DNA of 64,000 nucleotides from Lachnospiraceae bacterium (GTDB lineage Bacteria; Bacillota; Clostridia; Lachnospirales; Lachnospiraceae): NCBI GenBank assembly GCA_015057025.1, contig SVFD01000007.1, forward strand, positions 1-64,000. Reading direction: 5' to 3'. This document shows, piece by piece, positions 17,523 to 26,085 of this stretch. Position numbers and translations under genes: made by a program. Position 1 is the first letter of the stretch. Each line of letters begins with the position of its first letter. The notes under the pieces are model-generated. The model was given only the letters and a program-made list of their open reading frames with translations, made no database searches and was not told the origin of the DNA.

Positions 17523-18851
17523 ATGAAACAGAAGATAAAAATATTATTGGTTCGTCCTAAATTCACAACAATCATTGCAAACTTAGAGCCTTTAGGATTG
17601 GAATATATCATGGGGCTGTGTAACGATTTGGAAGTGGAATGCGAAATTTTTGATGAATTCCAGTATCCCTATTTTAACCGGATGAACCGTTTGACCAATA
17701 AGATAAAAAAGGGTGGTTTTAATTACATAGGGTTCAATGCAAATGCCAATACGGTAGACTACATTCTTGAGACCTCCAAGAAACTTAAGAAGCGTTTGGA
17801 TAACATCAATATCTGGGTGGGCGGACCGGAAGCCGAAATGAATTATAAAGATTTCTGCACCGAATCAATCGATATGGTATATTACGATAACGGTTTACAG
17901 ACTATGAAGAATTTAATTCTCGGCGGTTTTGAGGAAGCTGTTATGGATGAACAGAATGGTATTTGTTTTAAGAAGAACGGAGAATGGGTATTTAAGAAAA
18001 AAGGCCCTGCGGTAGACGACTTTATCTGTAAGCCTGACCGTACTGCTTTTTATCAGGGACTTAAAAAGAATTTTATTTTCTTAAAAGGCAGTTATGCATT
18101 GAGTAAAGCCTCCTTCTCCTGTCCTTTTAACTGCAGCTTCTGTTACTGTACGAAGATGAACAGTGATGTTTATACCGAAAGAGATATTATGAAGGTAGTG
18201 GATGAGATAGAAGAGATTGATCATCCGAGAATCTGGTTTGTGGACGATACCTTTTTTGTAGATAAAAAGCGCGTTAAAATGTTCTGTGATGAGATTATTA
18301 AAAGAGGCATTAAAAAGCAGTTTATGGCATACGCAAGAGCAGATTTTCTGGCGGAGAATCCGGATAACATTCTTGCCCTTGCTTATGAGGCAGGCTTCCG
18401 CGATATTATGGTAGGTTTGGAAGCCATCAGTGATGAACAGTTAAACGAATATAATAAGCAAACCTCCCGTAATGAAAATATCATGGCAATTAAGAATCTC
18501 CACGATAACAATCTGGTATGCAATGCCTTATTTGTGGTAAGTCATACTTCCACCAAGCAGGACTTTAGGAACCTCATTAAGTTTATCCGTGAGAATAATC
18601 TGCTTTGGGTGGTATTCGGTATTTTTACCCCTTATAAGGGAACGGATGCCTATGATGAATATAAGGACCGCGTGATTAAATTTAAGTCCAAGAGATTGGA
18701 TGGTATTCACATTACCATTAAGCCGGAGCATATGTCATCCTTTATGTTTATGTTCCGCGTATACTGGCTTCATGTTTTGACCTATCCCAAGGTTATGTGC
18801 AGAGCCTTGTTTAAGACAGCATATGATACGAAACGTAAGGGCTGGTTTTAG
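17523..18851 (+). CDS. B12-binding-domain radical SAM enzyme 2
   Basis: This 442-residue paralogue begins immediately after the preceding stop codon. It has the N-terminal B12-type domain (ANLEPLGLEYIMGL; VGGPEAEMNYKDF), the cluster motif CPFNCSFC (about residues 200-207), VDDTFFVDKKRV and VGLEAISDE. The LEPLGLEYIM segment is shared almost exactly with the next protein, so these two arose by recent duplication relative to the others. The substrate is unknown. Confidence 0.85.
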   Translation: MKQKIKILLVRPKFTTIIANLEPLGLEYIMGLCNDLEVECEIFDEFQYPYFNRMNRLTNKIKKGGFNYIGFNANANTVDYILETSKKLKKRLDNINIWVGGPEAEMNYKDFCTESIDMVYYDNGLQTMKNLILGGFEEAVMDEQNGICFKKNGEWVFKKKGPAVDDFICKPDRTAFYQGLKKNFIFLKGSYALSKASFSCPFNCSFCYCTKMNSDVYTERDIMKVVDEIEEIDHPRIWFVDDTFFVDKKRVKMFCDEIIKRGIKKQFMAYARADFLAENPDNILALAYEAGFRDIMVGLEAISDEQLNEYNKQTSRNENIMAIKNLHDNNLVCNALFVVSHTSTKQDFRNLIKFIRENNLLWVVFGIFTPYKGTDAYDEYKDRVIKFKSKRLDGIHITIKPEHMSSFMFMFRVYWLHVLTYPKVMCRALFKTAYDTKRKGWF

Positions 18852-18866
18852 TGAAAGAAATGGGGA

Positions 18867-20216
18867 ATGAAAATGAGAAAAGAACGTTATTTACTGGTGC
18901 GTGCACCCTATGATAAAAGAGTTGCAAGTTTAGAACCCTTAGGGTTGGAATATATTATGGCAGCAATTAAGGCAGAAGATGCTTTTTGTATGATTCATGA
19001 TGAAAGTATCAATAGCCCATGTTTTCGCTTTAAGAGGCTGTTAAAAGTTATTGAAGAGAATAATATAACCATTGTGGGATTTTCCATTATTTCCAACATT
19101 GCACATTATGTTTTAAAAGAACTCCACAAATTAAAGAAGGCCCGCCCTGAGCTGAAAATCATGGTGGGCGGCGCGGAAGTTTTTATTAATCCTGAAGATT
19201 TTATGCTGGAGGATATAGACTTTGTACTCTACGACCATGGTCTGGATTCCATCCGTCTTGCAGTGCGTAATGAATTTGCAGGAGAAGCATTAAAGGACTG
19301 TACCGGCCTTGCTTATCGTGACGGGGATGTATGGGTAAAAAATGAAAAAGGCGAGCCCATAAGCGATTACGGTCTGCTTCCTGACAGAAGTCATTTTTAT
19401 GACAATATTAAAAAGTACCGCGTCCTTGCCAAAGGTACATTCTCTGTAATGAAGACTGCCTTTTCCTGCCCGCAGAAATGTAACTTCTGCATTTCCAGAC
19501 AGTTTAACGGCTGTCACTATGCAGAACGTAAAGTGGATGATGTGGTAGATGAAATTCTGGGACTTAACAACGATAAAATTTTTATCATTGATGACGATTT
19601 CCTGGTAAATAAAGAAAGAGTTTTGGAAATCTGTAATAAGTTAATCGAGCATAATTGTTATAAAACTTTTATGATATTTGCAAGAGCCGACAGTATTGTA
19701 CGGTGCAAAGACATAATGCCTCTGCTTTACAAGGTTGGTTTCCGTGATATGCTGGTGGGCCTGGAAGCTACCAATGATGAAACTCTGGATTATTATAACA
19801 AGAATTCCAGCGTGGCATTGAACCGGGAAGCGGTTAAAATTCTTCGTGAAAACAAAATGCTTTGTGTGGGATTATTTGTAATCAACTATGATTTTACCCA
19901 TAAGAATTTCATGGAAATCAATAAGTTTATTAAGAAAGAAAAACTTATATGGGTGCTGTTCAGTATTCTTATTCCTTTTAAGGGAACTGTTACTTATGAG
20001 GAGAATAAGGATAAGTTATATAAATACGAGTACAAGAGGACCGGCGGTACCCATGTATTGATGAAACCGGAGCATCTGCCCATGTGGTTATTTAAGCTGG
20101 AATACGATTTCTTATACTACGTAAATTATCCGAGAATTTATCTGGCATCTATTCTCGGAACCTTTGATAAGATATATAAAAATAAAGGAAATAAAGATGA
20201 AAGTACTGTTGATTAA
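18867..20216 (+). CDS. B12-binding-domain radical SAM enzyme 3
   Basis: This 449-residue paralogue shows ASLEPLGLEYIMAA, VGGAEVFINPEDF, the [4Fe-4S] motif CPQKCNFC (about residues 204-211), IDDDFLVNKERV and VGLEATNDE. The start at 18867 is uncertain: ATG 18873, two codons later, sits closer to the GGGG ribosome binding site. Its last 20 bp overlap the next gene. It is closest to enzyme 2 in this operon. Confidence 0.85.
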   Translation: MKMRKERYLLVRAPYDKRVASLEPLGLEYIMAAIKAEDAFCMIHDESINSPCFRFKRLLKVIEENNITIVGFSIISNIAHYVLKELHKLKKARPELKIMVGGAEVFINPEDFMLEDIDFVLYDHGLDSIRLAVRNEFAGEALKDCTGLAYRDGDVWVKNEKGEPISDYGLLPDRSHFYDNIKKYRVLAKGTFSVMKTAFSCPQKCNFCISRQFNGCHYAERKVDDVVDEILGLNNDKIFIIDDDFLVNKERVLEICNKLIEHNCYKTFMIFARADSIVRCKDIMPLLYKVGFRDMLVGLEATNDETLDYYNKNSSVALNREAVKILRENKMLCVGLFVINYDFTHKNFMEINKFIKKEKLIWVLFSILIPFKGTVTYEENKDKLYKYEYKRTGGTHVLMKPEHLPMWLFKLEYDFLYYVNYPRIYLASILGTFDKIYKNKGNKDESTVD

Positions 20217-21555
20217 GCCGGAAACGGTAGGTATCTTTGCGTTAACCGCTCAGGTAGACCATGAGCCGCTGGAAATGGAATATTTATATACGGTGATAAA
20301 GTTTTTGGGACATGAGGCTGTAATTTATGACAGACGCCATGATTTAACGTCACTTAAAAAGAAACTGCGAAAGGTAAAGCCTGACGTAGTTTGTATGACG
20401 GGATATATTACCCAGGAACCACTGATAAAGAATTTGACTAAAGCAGTCAAGAGATATGATTCAAAGATTAGGGTTGTTTTAGGCGGAAGCCACGTGGAAA
20501 TTAATTATCGTAATTTCTATGATTCGGACGCGGATTATTTATATCATTTAAGCGGGTTAAAAAATTTTGCTCTTCTTATGTTGTATTTAAGCGGAGAAAA
20601 AAAGGATCTGCCCTTGGAGGATATAAAGGGCATATGTTACCGCAAAGACGGTGAATGGATTTTTAATGACAAAGAAGTGGAAAGCCCGGCAGACTTACCG
20701 GTGCCAGACAGAAGTTATTTGTATGCTAATTTAAAACGTTACGGCTATTTGAAATTCAGACCCTTGGCACTTGTTAAAAATTCCTACAGTTGTCCTAATG
20801 CCTGTACCTTTTGTTATTGCACCAATCGAAACGGCGGTGCATACCGTTGCAGGAATGTGGAGCATTTGGTTGAAGAGATTGCATCCCTTGATGTTCCTAA
20901 TGTACATATTACGGATGACAACTTTTTGGTCAGCAGAGAATATTTACAGGAATTTATCCGTCTGATAAAAGAAAAGAATATTCAAAAGAAATTTTTGATA
21001 TACGGGCGGGCGGATTTTATTGCTGAGAACGAAGATATTATGAAGGAATTGGCCGAAATCGGTTTGTCATTGGTTATGGTAGGTCTGGAAGCTACCGATG
21101 ACAAGGAATTGGATTCCTACAACAAACATGCCACGGTTTGGCACAATGAAGAATGTGTGCGCATTTTAAGTGAGAATAATATTATTTGTGCAGGACTTTT
21201 TATCGTGCATCAGGATATGGATAAAAAGGATTTTAAGGACTTGTATAAATGGATTGCAAGCAGACCGATTATTCCGACGGTATCCGTTTTTACACCTATG
21301 CAGGGGGCTGCCAATTACAAGGAGTATGAGAAGAATTTGGTAAGTAAAGATATCCGTAAGCAAGACTTATTCCATTGTATTTTAAAGCCGAAGCATATGA
21401 GCGTTTTTGCTTTTACCATGCAGTATTATAAAATGTCCTTAAAACTTGCTTTTCATAATCGTAAGGCTGAGTTGTATAAGACTATCGGCATTAAGGATTT
21501 TCTGTTTGTTATTAAGACATTATGCATTCAGTTTCGGAGAATTTTTATTTTATAA
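20197..21555 (+). CDS. B12-binding-domain radical SAM enzyme 4
   Basis: This protein of about 452 residues starts at ATG 20197 (AAAGGAA upstream), inside the end of the preceding gene. It has VDHEPLEMEYLYTV and LGGSHVEINYRNF in the cobalamin domain, CPNACTFC as the cluster motif (about residues 198-205), TDDNFLVSREYL and VGLEATDDK. The EPLxxEY segment aligns it with enzymes 1-3. The C-terminal ~90 residues are basic and helical, as in its paralogues. The substrate is unknown. Confidence 0.85.
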   Translation: MKVLLIKPETVGIFALTAQVDHEPLEMEYLYTVIKFLGHEAVIYDRRHDLTSLKKKLRKVKPDVVCMTGYITQEPLIKNLTKAVKRYDSKIRVVLGGSHVEINYRNFYDSDADYLYHLSGLKNFALLMLYLSGEKKDLPLEDIKGICYRKDGEWIFNDKEVESPADLPVPDRSYLYANLKRYGYLKFRPLALVKNSYSCPNACTFCYCTNRNGGAYRCRNVEHLVEEIASLDVPNVHITDDNFLVSREYLQEFIRLIKEKNIQKKFLIYGRADFIAENEDIMKELAEIGLSLVMVGLEATDDKELDSYNKHATVWHNEECVRILSENNIICAGLFIVHQDMDKKDFKDLYKWIASRPIIPTVSVFTPMQGAANYKEYEKNLVSKDIRKQDLFHCILKPKHMSVFAFTMQYYKMSLKLAFHNRKAELYKTIGIKDFLFVIKTLCIQFRRIFIL

Positions 21556-21591
21556 AAGCAGACCGGAAAGTCTGTTTTCGGGAGTAAAACA

Positions 21592-22911
21592 ATGAATAAA
21601 AAGATTTTATTAATACAGCCCACTCCATATGACCAACATGGAGTGCTGGTAAAAAAGAGCAGACTGTTTTTCGTGGGCTTGGCCTTGCCTTTGCTTGCGG
21701 CTTTAACACCGGAAGAGTATGAGGTGGAGCTTTGCTATGAGACTATCGAAGATGTTCCTTTTGACACGGATGCGGATTTGATTGGTATCAGCAGCATGGG
21801 ACATGCGGTACATCGTACCATTGATATTGCCAATAAGTTTAGGGAAATGGGAAAAACAGTGGTACTGGGCGGTTATATGGTAAGTCTTATGCCCAAGGAA
21901 GCAGAAAAGTATGCAGACTGCGTAATGATTGGAGATGCGGAAGAAACCTGGGCCGAAATGCTCCGCGATTATTCCAACGGGGAATTAAAAAAGGTATATC
22001 AAAAGAAGCTTACCAAATTGGAAACTCCGCTGCCGAAATATGAATTGCTTTTAAATAAAAAAATAGGCAATTTTTTACCGGTACAGGCCGGAAGGGGATG
22101 CCCGAAAACCTGTAGCTTTTGTTCGGTATATTGCTTATACAGGGGTCAGTATTTAAAGAGAAGTATTCCCGATGTGATCAGAGATATTAAACGTGTAAAA
22201 GAATTGGGTTTTAAACAATTTCTTTTATTGGATGACAATATTTTCTCCGACAGGAATTACGCAATTGAATTATGTGCAGAAATTAAAAAGTTAAAAATGA
22301 AATGGATGACGCAATGCTCCATTGATATTGCAAAAGATGAAGAATTGCTGGATATTATTGCCAAAAGCGGATGCTATGTTTTAAGCTTCGGTTTGGAGAG
22401 TATTACAAGAGAAAGTCTTGTCAGTATGAATAAGGCATGGGCTCATCCCGAGAATTATTCCGAGCAGATTCGCATCATTCGTAAGCATGGTATTGATATC
22501 TCAACGGAAATGGTTGTGGGGGCAGACGGAGACACCTTGGAATCCATCCGTGCCACTGCAGATTTTATCGCAAAGAATCATATTGCGGTACCGAGATTTT
22601 ATATTCTTACGCCGATTCCCGGAACCAAGTTTTTTGATGAAATGGAAGAGCAAAATCGTATTTACAACGCAGATATATATTCCTATAATTCCTGCGAAGC
22701 AGTGCATTATCCGAAGAATATGACACCGGAGGAATTAACGAAGGCATACTGGGATTTGTACAATGATGTATACAGCATCGGAAGTATATTAAAGAGAACA
22801 ATTTTTACTGATGCATTTGTGAAGCGTCCGGTAAATTCCTTATTTTACTTTGGCGTAAATCTCTTTTATCGTTCCCAGATTAAGAAAGGGATTGTGCCCA
22901 ATATTGTGTAG
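21592..22911 (+). CDS. B12-binding-domain radical SAM enzyme 5
   Basis: This 439-residue enzyme is more distant from the other four and closer to general BchE/hopanoid-type proteins. The N-terminal domain includes GISSMGHAVHRTIDIANKF and VVLGGYMVSLMPKEAEKYAD. The cluster motif is CPKTCSFC (about residues 179-186), preceded by QAGRGC, followed by LDDNIFSDRNYA and SFGLESI. It is separated from enzyme 4 by 36 bp and closes the operon. No clear terminator follows before the uraA promoter. Confidence 0.85.
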   Translation: MNKKILLIQPTPYDQHGVLVKKSRLFFVGLALPLLAALTPEEYEVELCYETIEDVPFDTDADLIGISSMGHAVHRTIDIANKFREMGKTVVLGGYMVSLMPKEAEKYADCVMIGDAEETWAEMLRDYSNGELKKVYQKKLTKLETPLPKYELLLNKKIGNFLPVQAGRGCPKTCSFCSVYCLYRGQYLKRSIPDVIRDIKRVKELGFKQFLLLDDNIFSDRNYAIELCAEIKKLKMKWMTQCSIDIAKDEELLDIIAKSGCYVLSFGLESITRESLVSMNKAWAHPENYSEQIRIIRKHGIDISTEMVVGADGDTLESIRATADFIAKNHIAVPRFYILTPIPGTKFFDEMEEQNRIYNADIYSYNSCEAVHYPKNMTPEELTKAYWDLYNDVYSIGSILKRTIFTDAFVKRPVNSLFYFGVNLFYRSQIKKGIVPNIV

Positions 22912-22920
22912 CGTTAAATA

Positions 22921-22949
22921 TTGTGGGCAGTATAAAAAAGTGTTATGAT
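22921..22949 (+). promoter_or_regulatory. uraA promoter
   Basis: TTGTGG (22921-22926), a 17-bp spacer and an extended -10 TGTTATGAT (TATGAT 22944-22949) lie 43 bp before uraA. No PyrR-type attenuator was seen in the short leader. Confidence 0.6.
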
Positions 22950-22992
22950 GTACATGGTGTAAAATATACAAAAAATACCAAGGAGGCTAAAG

Positions 22993-24366
22993 ATGAGTAA
23001 CAAAACACAAGATGCAGTTTACAATGCAAAAGAACTTGGCGCAGGCAAGGTTATCGTTTTAGGACTTCAGCACATGTTTGCCATGTTCGGTTCTACCGTT
23101 TTAGTACCGATTCTTACAGGATTAAATGTGTCAACCACACTTTTATTTGCCGGAATCGGAACACTTTTATTTCACTTGTTAACCAAAGGAAAAGTTCCGG
23201 CGTTCTTAGGTTCTTCCTTCGCATTTTTAGGCGGATATTTTGCGATTGCGCCAATGATTGACGGCAAGAGTAATATTGAAATGATTCCTTATGCCTGCTT
23301 TGGTGTGGCATGTGCCGGACTTCTTTATTTGGTGATGGCGTTATTGATTAAGTTATTCTCAGCAAAGAGAATTATGAAATTCTTCCCGCCTATCGTAACA
23401 GGTCCGATTATTATTGCCATCGGTTTGACATTGTCTAAGTCGGCCATTGACAGTTGTTCTTCTAACTGGATTATTGCGCTGGTAGCAATTCTTGCAGTTA
23501 TTATTTGTAATATTTTTGGTAAGGGTATGATTAAAATTATTCCTATCTTAATTGGTGTAGTTGCATCCTATTTGGTAGGTATCTGCATGGGACAGGTAGA
23601 TTTTAGCGGTGTTAAAGATGCCGCATGGATTGGACTTCCCATCAATATGGATACTACAGTTTTTGCAATGTTTGGTGAAAATTTTGATGCATCTTTAATG
23701 ATTACAGCAATCATTACCATTATGCCTATTGCATTGGCAACCATTGTAGAACATATTGGTGACGTATCTGCTATTTCATCAACGGTTGGCAAGAATTTTA
23801 TTAAGGACCCGGGACTTCACAGAACTTTACTGGGTGATGGTCTTGCAACCATCGTTGCTTCTCTGTTTGGGGCTCCTGCAAATACAACCTATGGTGAGAA
23901 TACAGGTGTTTTAAACTTATCCAAAGTATATGATCCTATGGTAGTAAGACTGGCAGCAGTCTTTGCAATCTTCTTCTCTTTCTGCCCGAAATTTGCAGCG
24001 GTGATTCAGGCAATGCCTACTGCAACGGTTGGTGGTATTTCCTTAATCCTTTACGGTATGATTTCAGCAGTCGGAGTACGTAACGTAGTAGAAAATAAGG
24101 TCGACTTTGCGAAGTCCCGTAACGTTATCATTGCAGCATTGATTCTTGTTCTTTCCATTGGAATTAATTACAGTACCGCAGGTGCAATTGCTTTTACAAT
24201 TGGTGAAATTACAATAAGCCTTTCCGGACTTGCAGTTGGTGCGTTAACAGGTATTATCTTAAATGCAATTCTTCCCGGCAAGGATTATAATTTTGATGAA
24301 GAGAAACCTGATGACACAGGTGTGAATTTTGAAGTTGGACAGACACGCTCCATGAAGAGCGAGTAA
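22993..24366 (+). CDS. uraA: Uracil permease, NCS2 family
   Basis: This 457-residue polytopic membrane protein of the nucleobase-cation symporter-2 family has about 14 hydrophobic segments and imports uracil with a cation. Recognisable parts are LQHMFAMFGSTVLVPILTGL near the N-terminus, IGDVSAISSTVG, and FGAPANTTYGENTGVL (about residues 293-308), where the Glu and following residues form the substrate site in UraA-type carriers. AAGGAGG precedes the ATG. The upp gene, encoding the salvage enzyme for the imported uracil, lies about 5 kb downstream on the other strand. Confidence 0.9.
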   Translation: MSNKTQDAVYNAKELGAGKVIVLGLQHMFAMFGSTVLVPILTGLNVSTTLLFAGIGTLLFHLLTKGKVPAFLGSSFAFLGGYFAIAPMIDGKSNIEMIPYACFGVACAGLLYLVMALLIKLFSAKRIMKFFPPIVTGPIIIAIGLTLSKSAIDSCSSNWIIALVAILAVIICNIFGKGMIKIIPILIGVVASYLVGICMGQVDFSGVKDAAWIGLPINMDTTVFAMFGENFDASLMITAIITIMPIALATIVEHIGDVSAISSTVGKNFIKDPGLHRTLLGDGLATIVASLFGAPANTTYGENTGVLNLSKVYDPMVVRLAAVFAIFFSFCPKFAAVIQAMPTATVGGISLILYGMISAVGVRNVVENKVDFAKSRNVIIAALILVLSIGINYSTAGAIAFTIGEITISLSGLAVGALTGIILNAILPGKDYNFDEEKPDDTGVNFEVGQTRSMKSE

Positions 24367-24422
24367 ATTATAGAAGTAACACTCCTTTTTGTACCGGAGT
24401 AAGATAGAATTCTTTTGTGAAT

Positions 24423-24556
24423 TTTGTACATCGACTTCCAAGTATATTGTGTTAGAATGAAGACATAAAAAGGTACTACCGATAGACGGTTAGTCCGGTT
24501 ATATTAGAACGAAATAATCGCCTAGGTCTGAACTACTGAAGGCGATTATTTTTATG
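24423..24556 (+). ncRNA. Type I antitoxin-like small RNA of a decayed toxin module (locus A)
   Basis: Bases 24423-24496 match 47102-47175 with only two differences, including a promoter (-35 TCGACT 24431-24436, 16-bp spacer, -10 TAGAAT 24453-24458) and the RNA start region GGTACTACC...CGGTTAGTCC, which can fold into a 5' hairpin. The RNA would end at the hairpin formed by AATAATCGCCT (24513-24523) and AGGCGATTATT (24540-24550). On the opposite strand lies a toxin remnant. One of the two changes weakens the -35 (TTGACT to TCGACT). Predicted RNA, about 24465-24556. Confidence 0.6.
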
Positions 24557-24608
24557 ATTTATTACTGCCCAGCGAATAACCAGGGCCAAAGGCTGTAGTG
24601 ACATCAAA
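24552..24608 (-). pseudogene. Remnant of a holin-like type I toxin
   Basis: The minus strand encodes TTAFGPGYSLGSNKS followed by a stop. This matches the C-terminal part of the intact toxin at 47225-47320 (LTAFGLGYAIGSNKAQK). The start codon, ribosome binding site and hydrophobic N-terminal half are missing. The sequence just beyond runs into the promoter and leader of the lipoprotein cassette, so insertion or recombination of that cassette probably removed the 5' half. Confidence 0.65.
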
Positions 24609-24616
24609 TCTCCGCC

Positions 24617-24928
24617 TTGCACACTGATGAAAAAAGTGCTATATTTTTATCATAAAAATAAGTCGAAAGGACTTGCATATATAATGCCCCAGAATATAAT
24701 CATTAAAGAAAGAAAGAAAGAAAGAAAGAAAGAACATGAAGTAGGCTCTTTTTTGGGGCTTTCTTTGGCGTGTATTTCGGATGAATTTATAAGGGTAAAC
24801 AGGTGAACTCTGTCGTGCGTAAGCATGGCGGAGTTTTTTGTGTTTAAAGCTGTGAGAATCAAAATACAACCTGTGGGAATTTACATGGTTAAAAGTCCTT
24901 CGACGGATAAGGAAGAGGAGAATAAGAA
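24617..24928 (+). promoter_or_regulatory. Lipoprotein leader copy 1: promoter, tetranucleotide tract, attenuator
   Basis: The promoter is TTGCAC (24617-24622), 17-bp spacer, TATATT (24640-24645). The leader of about 275 nt holds: AAGTCGAAAGGACTT (24660-24674), which can fold alone or pair with AAGTCCTTCGAC (24893-24904) next to the ribosome binding site; seven AAAG units (24705-24732) that can pair with CTTTCTTT (24759-24766); and an 11-bp GTAA-loop hairpin followed by six T's (24806-24839), a clear intrinsic terminator about 90 nt before the ATG. Near-identical copies stand at 26632 and 28419. Confidence 0.7.
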
Positions 24929-25690
24929 ATGAGTAAAAGAAGTTTAGTAGCAATTATTTTAATGATGTGCATGTCGTTAAGCTTACTTGTAGGATGTGGT
25001 GGAAACGAAGCGGTGAATGAAGAGGTTTCATCGGAGGTTTCTTCTGTGACAGAAGACGTGAATTCTGAAGTAAATGTATCTGAAGAAGTATCTGTGTCCG
25101 GTAGTGAAGAGAATGAGGAAGCAGTATCAGAAGAGGAAAGCAGTGAAGTGATAGAAGAGGTAGATTATTCTGCAGATGCAGTTATGGGATTGATTGATGA
25201 ATTAATCGCAAAATATCCGGATGAAAATGCAGACTATATTAAAGCATTGGTAATCGCAATGAATCTTGATTATATGAGTGGTGAAGATGTTGAAGCAGTA
25301 ATGTCTACATATGGATATAGCTTTGAACAATTGAATGAAAACTTTGTGGCTGCGTTGGAGGCAAAAAGAGATGCTTTTGACTTAAGAAGTGCATATCGAG
25401 CTGGTGATATTGATGAATATGAAATACGTTATGAGGATGGTATTATGGTTTATGAATGTTGTTTAAATTCTGACGAATATACATATTTAAATCAGTTTGA
25501 AGATACTATTGCTTTTGGAGAGGGAAAAGATATAACTGCTTTCTGTATAAGGGTAATAGAAAATTATGATGGAAGTAAAACACATTATGTCGTTGCTATG
25601 ATTGGTATTCATCCTGATTATAGAGCCAATAATATTCCGGGGTTTGATGCATATAGTAATGTTGTCTCTGAATATGCCAATGCATTATAG
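24929..25690 (+). CDS. Lipoprotein, paralogue 1 of 3
   Basis: This 253-residue protein has a signal peptide and lipobox LVGC (acylated Cys23), then a Ser/Glu/Val-rich low-complexity linker (about 25-75), then a helical domain with ALVIAMNLDYMSGEDVEAVM and a C-terminal strand-rich part. I do not recognise a named family. The helical section, with its x-TYGY motif after paired helices, is shared with the proteins at 26941 and 28728; the C-terminal ~100 residues differ. The signal-peptide DNA is nearly identical in all three genes. It would be anchored on the outer face of the membrane. Expression is probably gated by the leader terminator. Confidence 0.75.
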   Translation: MSKRSLVAIILMMCMSLSLLVGCGGNEAVNEEVSSEVSSVTEDVNSEVNVSEEVSVSGSEENEEAVSEEESSEVIEEVDYSADAVMGLIDELIAKYPDENADYIKALVIAMNLDYMSGEDVEAVMSTYGYSFEQLNENFVAALEAKRDAFDLRSAYRAGDIDEYEIRYEDGIMVYECCLNSDEYTYLNQFEDTIAFGEGKDITAFCIRVIENYDGSKTHYVVAMIGIHPDYRANNIPGFDAYSNVVSEYANAL

Positions 25691-25732
25691 TTAATATATA
25701 AGAAGAATGCCTGATAAAACAAGCGAGGTATA

Positions 25733-25750
25733 TGTCGATATTTGTCGATG
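25733..25750 (+). repeat. 18-bp direct repeat after lipoprotein 1
   Basis: TGTCGATATTTGTCGATG occurs here and, identical, at 27717-27734, in each case about 40-60 bp after a lipoprotein stop codon. It contains an internal TGTCGAT duplication. It may mark the 3' boundary of a duplicated lipoprotein cassette. Confidence 0.6.
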
Positions 25751-25871
25751 GGAATCGTTTGTGATATGGTTGAGAGTGCTTTATAATAAATATTAATAGA
25801 TAAGCATCTTCCAACCGAAAAAAGAATATGGATATAGACTTTTTAGATGAATGGCATTCAATAAGTTTATA

Positions 25872-25900
25872 TTGATTTTTTGAGAAATACTGCATATAAT
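25872..25900 (+). promoter_or_regulatory. Promoter of the ToxI antitoxin RNA
   Basis: TTGATT (25872-25877), a 17-bp spacer and consensus TATAAT (25895-25900) lie about 26 bp before the first 36-bp repeat. Confidence 0.7.
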
Positions 25901-25926
25901 ATAAGTGAGCACAGAATTTTGCTCGA

Positions 25927-26034
25927 TTTAAGTGCGTTGCTACTACGAGTGCAAACCCTTAATTTAAGTGCTTCACTACTTTGAGTGTGAACCTTTCATT
26001 TAAGTGCTTCGCAGCTTAAAATGCGAATGTTAAT
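25927..26034 (+). ncRNA. toxI: ToxI-like antitoxin RNA, three 36-nt tandem repeats
   Basis: Three imperfect repeats begin at 25927, 25963 and 25999, each with TTTAAGTGC, giving an exact 36-bp period. They lie between a strong promoter and an intrinsic terminator, with a ToxN-like gene directly after. This is the standard layout of type III toxin-antitoxin loci, in which the toxin cuts the repeat RNA into units that then bind and inhibit it. The third copy is the most divergent in its 3' half. CRISPR is excluded because the repeats are contiguous. Confidence 0.85.
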
Positions 26035-26037
26035 TTT

Positions 26038-26072
26038 CAGGGAGATAAATCATTTATCTCCCTGTTTTTTTT
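26038..26072 (+). terminator. Terminator between ToxI and toxN
   Basis: CAGGGAGATAAA and TTTATCTCCCTG pair perfectly over 12 bp around TCA, followed by eight T's, only 14 bp before the toxN ATG. In type III loci this terminator sets the antitoxin excess and lets limited read-through express the toxin. Confidence 0.9.
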
Positions 26073-26085
26073 GTGGAGAAAAATA

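Noticed and set aside
24369-24395. ACTCC/GGAGT hairpin after uraA as a terminator
   Set aside because: The stem is only 5 bp and no T-run follows directly.
25927-26034. 36-bp repeats considered as a CRISPR array
   Set aside because: The repeats are contiguous with no spacers, are imperfect, and sit between a promoter and terminator in front of a ToxN-like gene.
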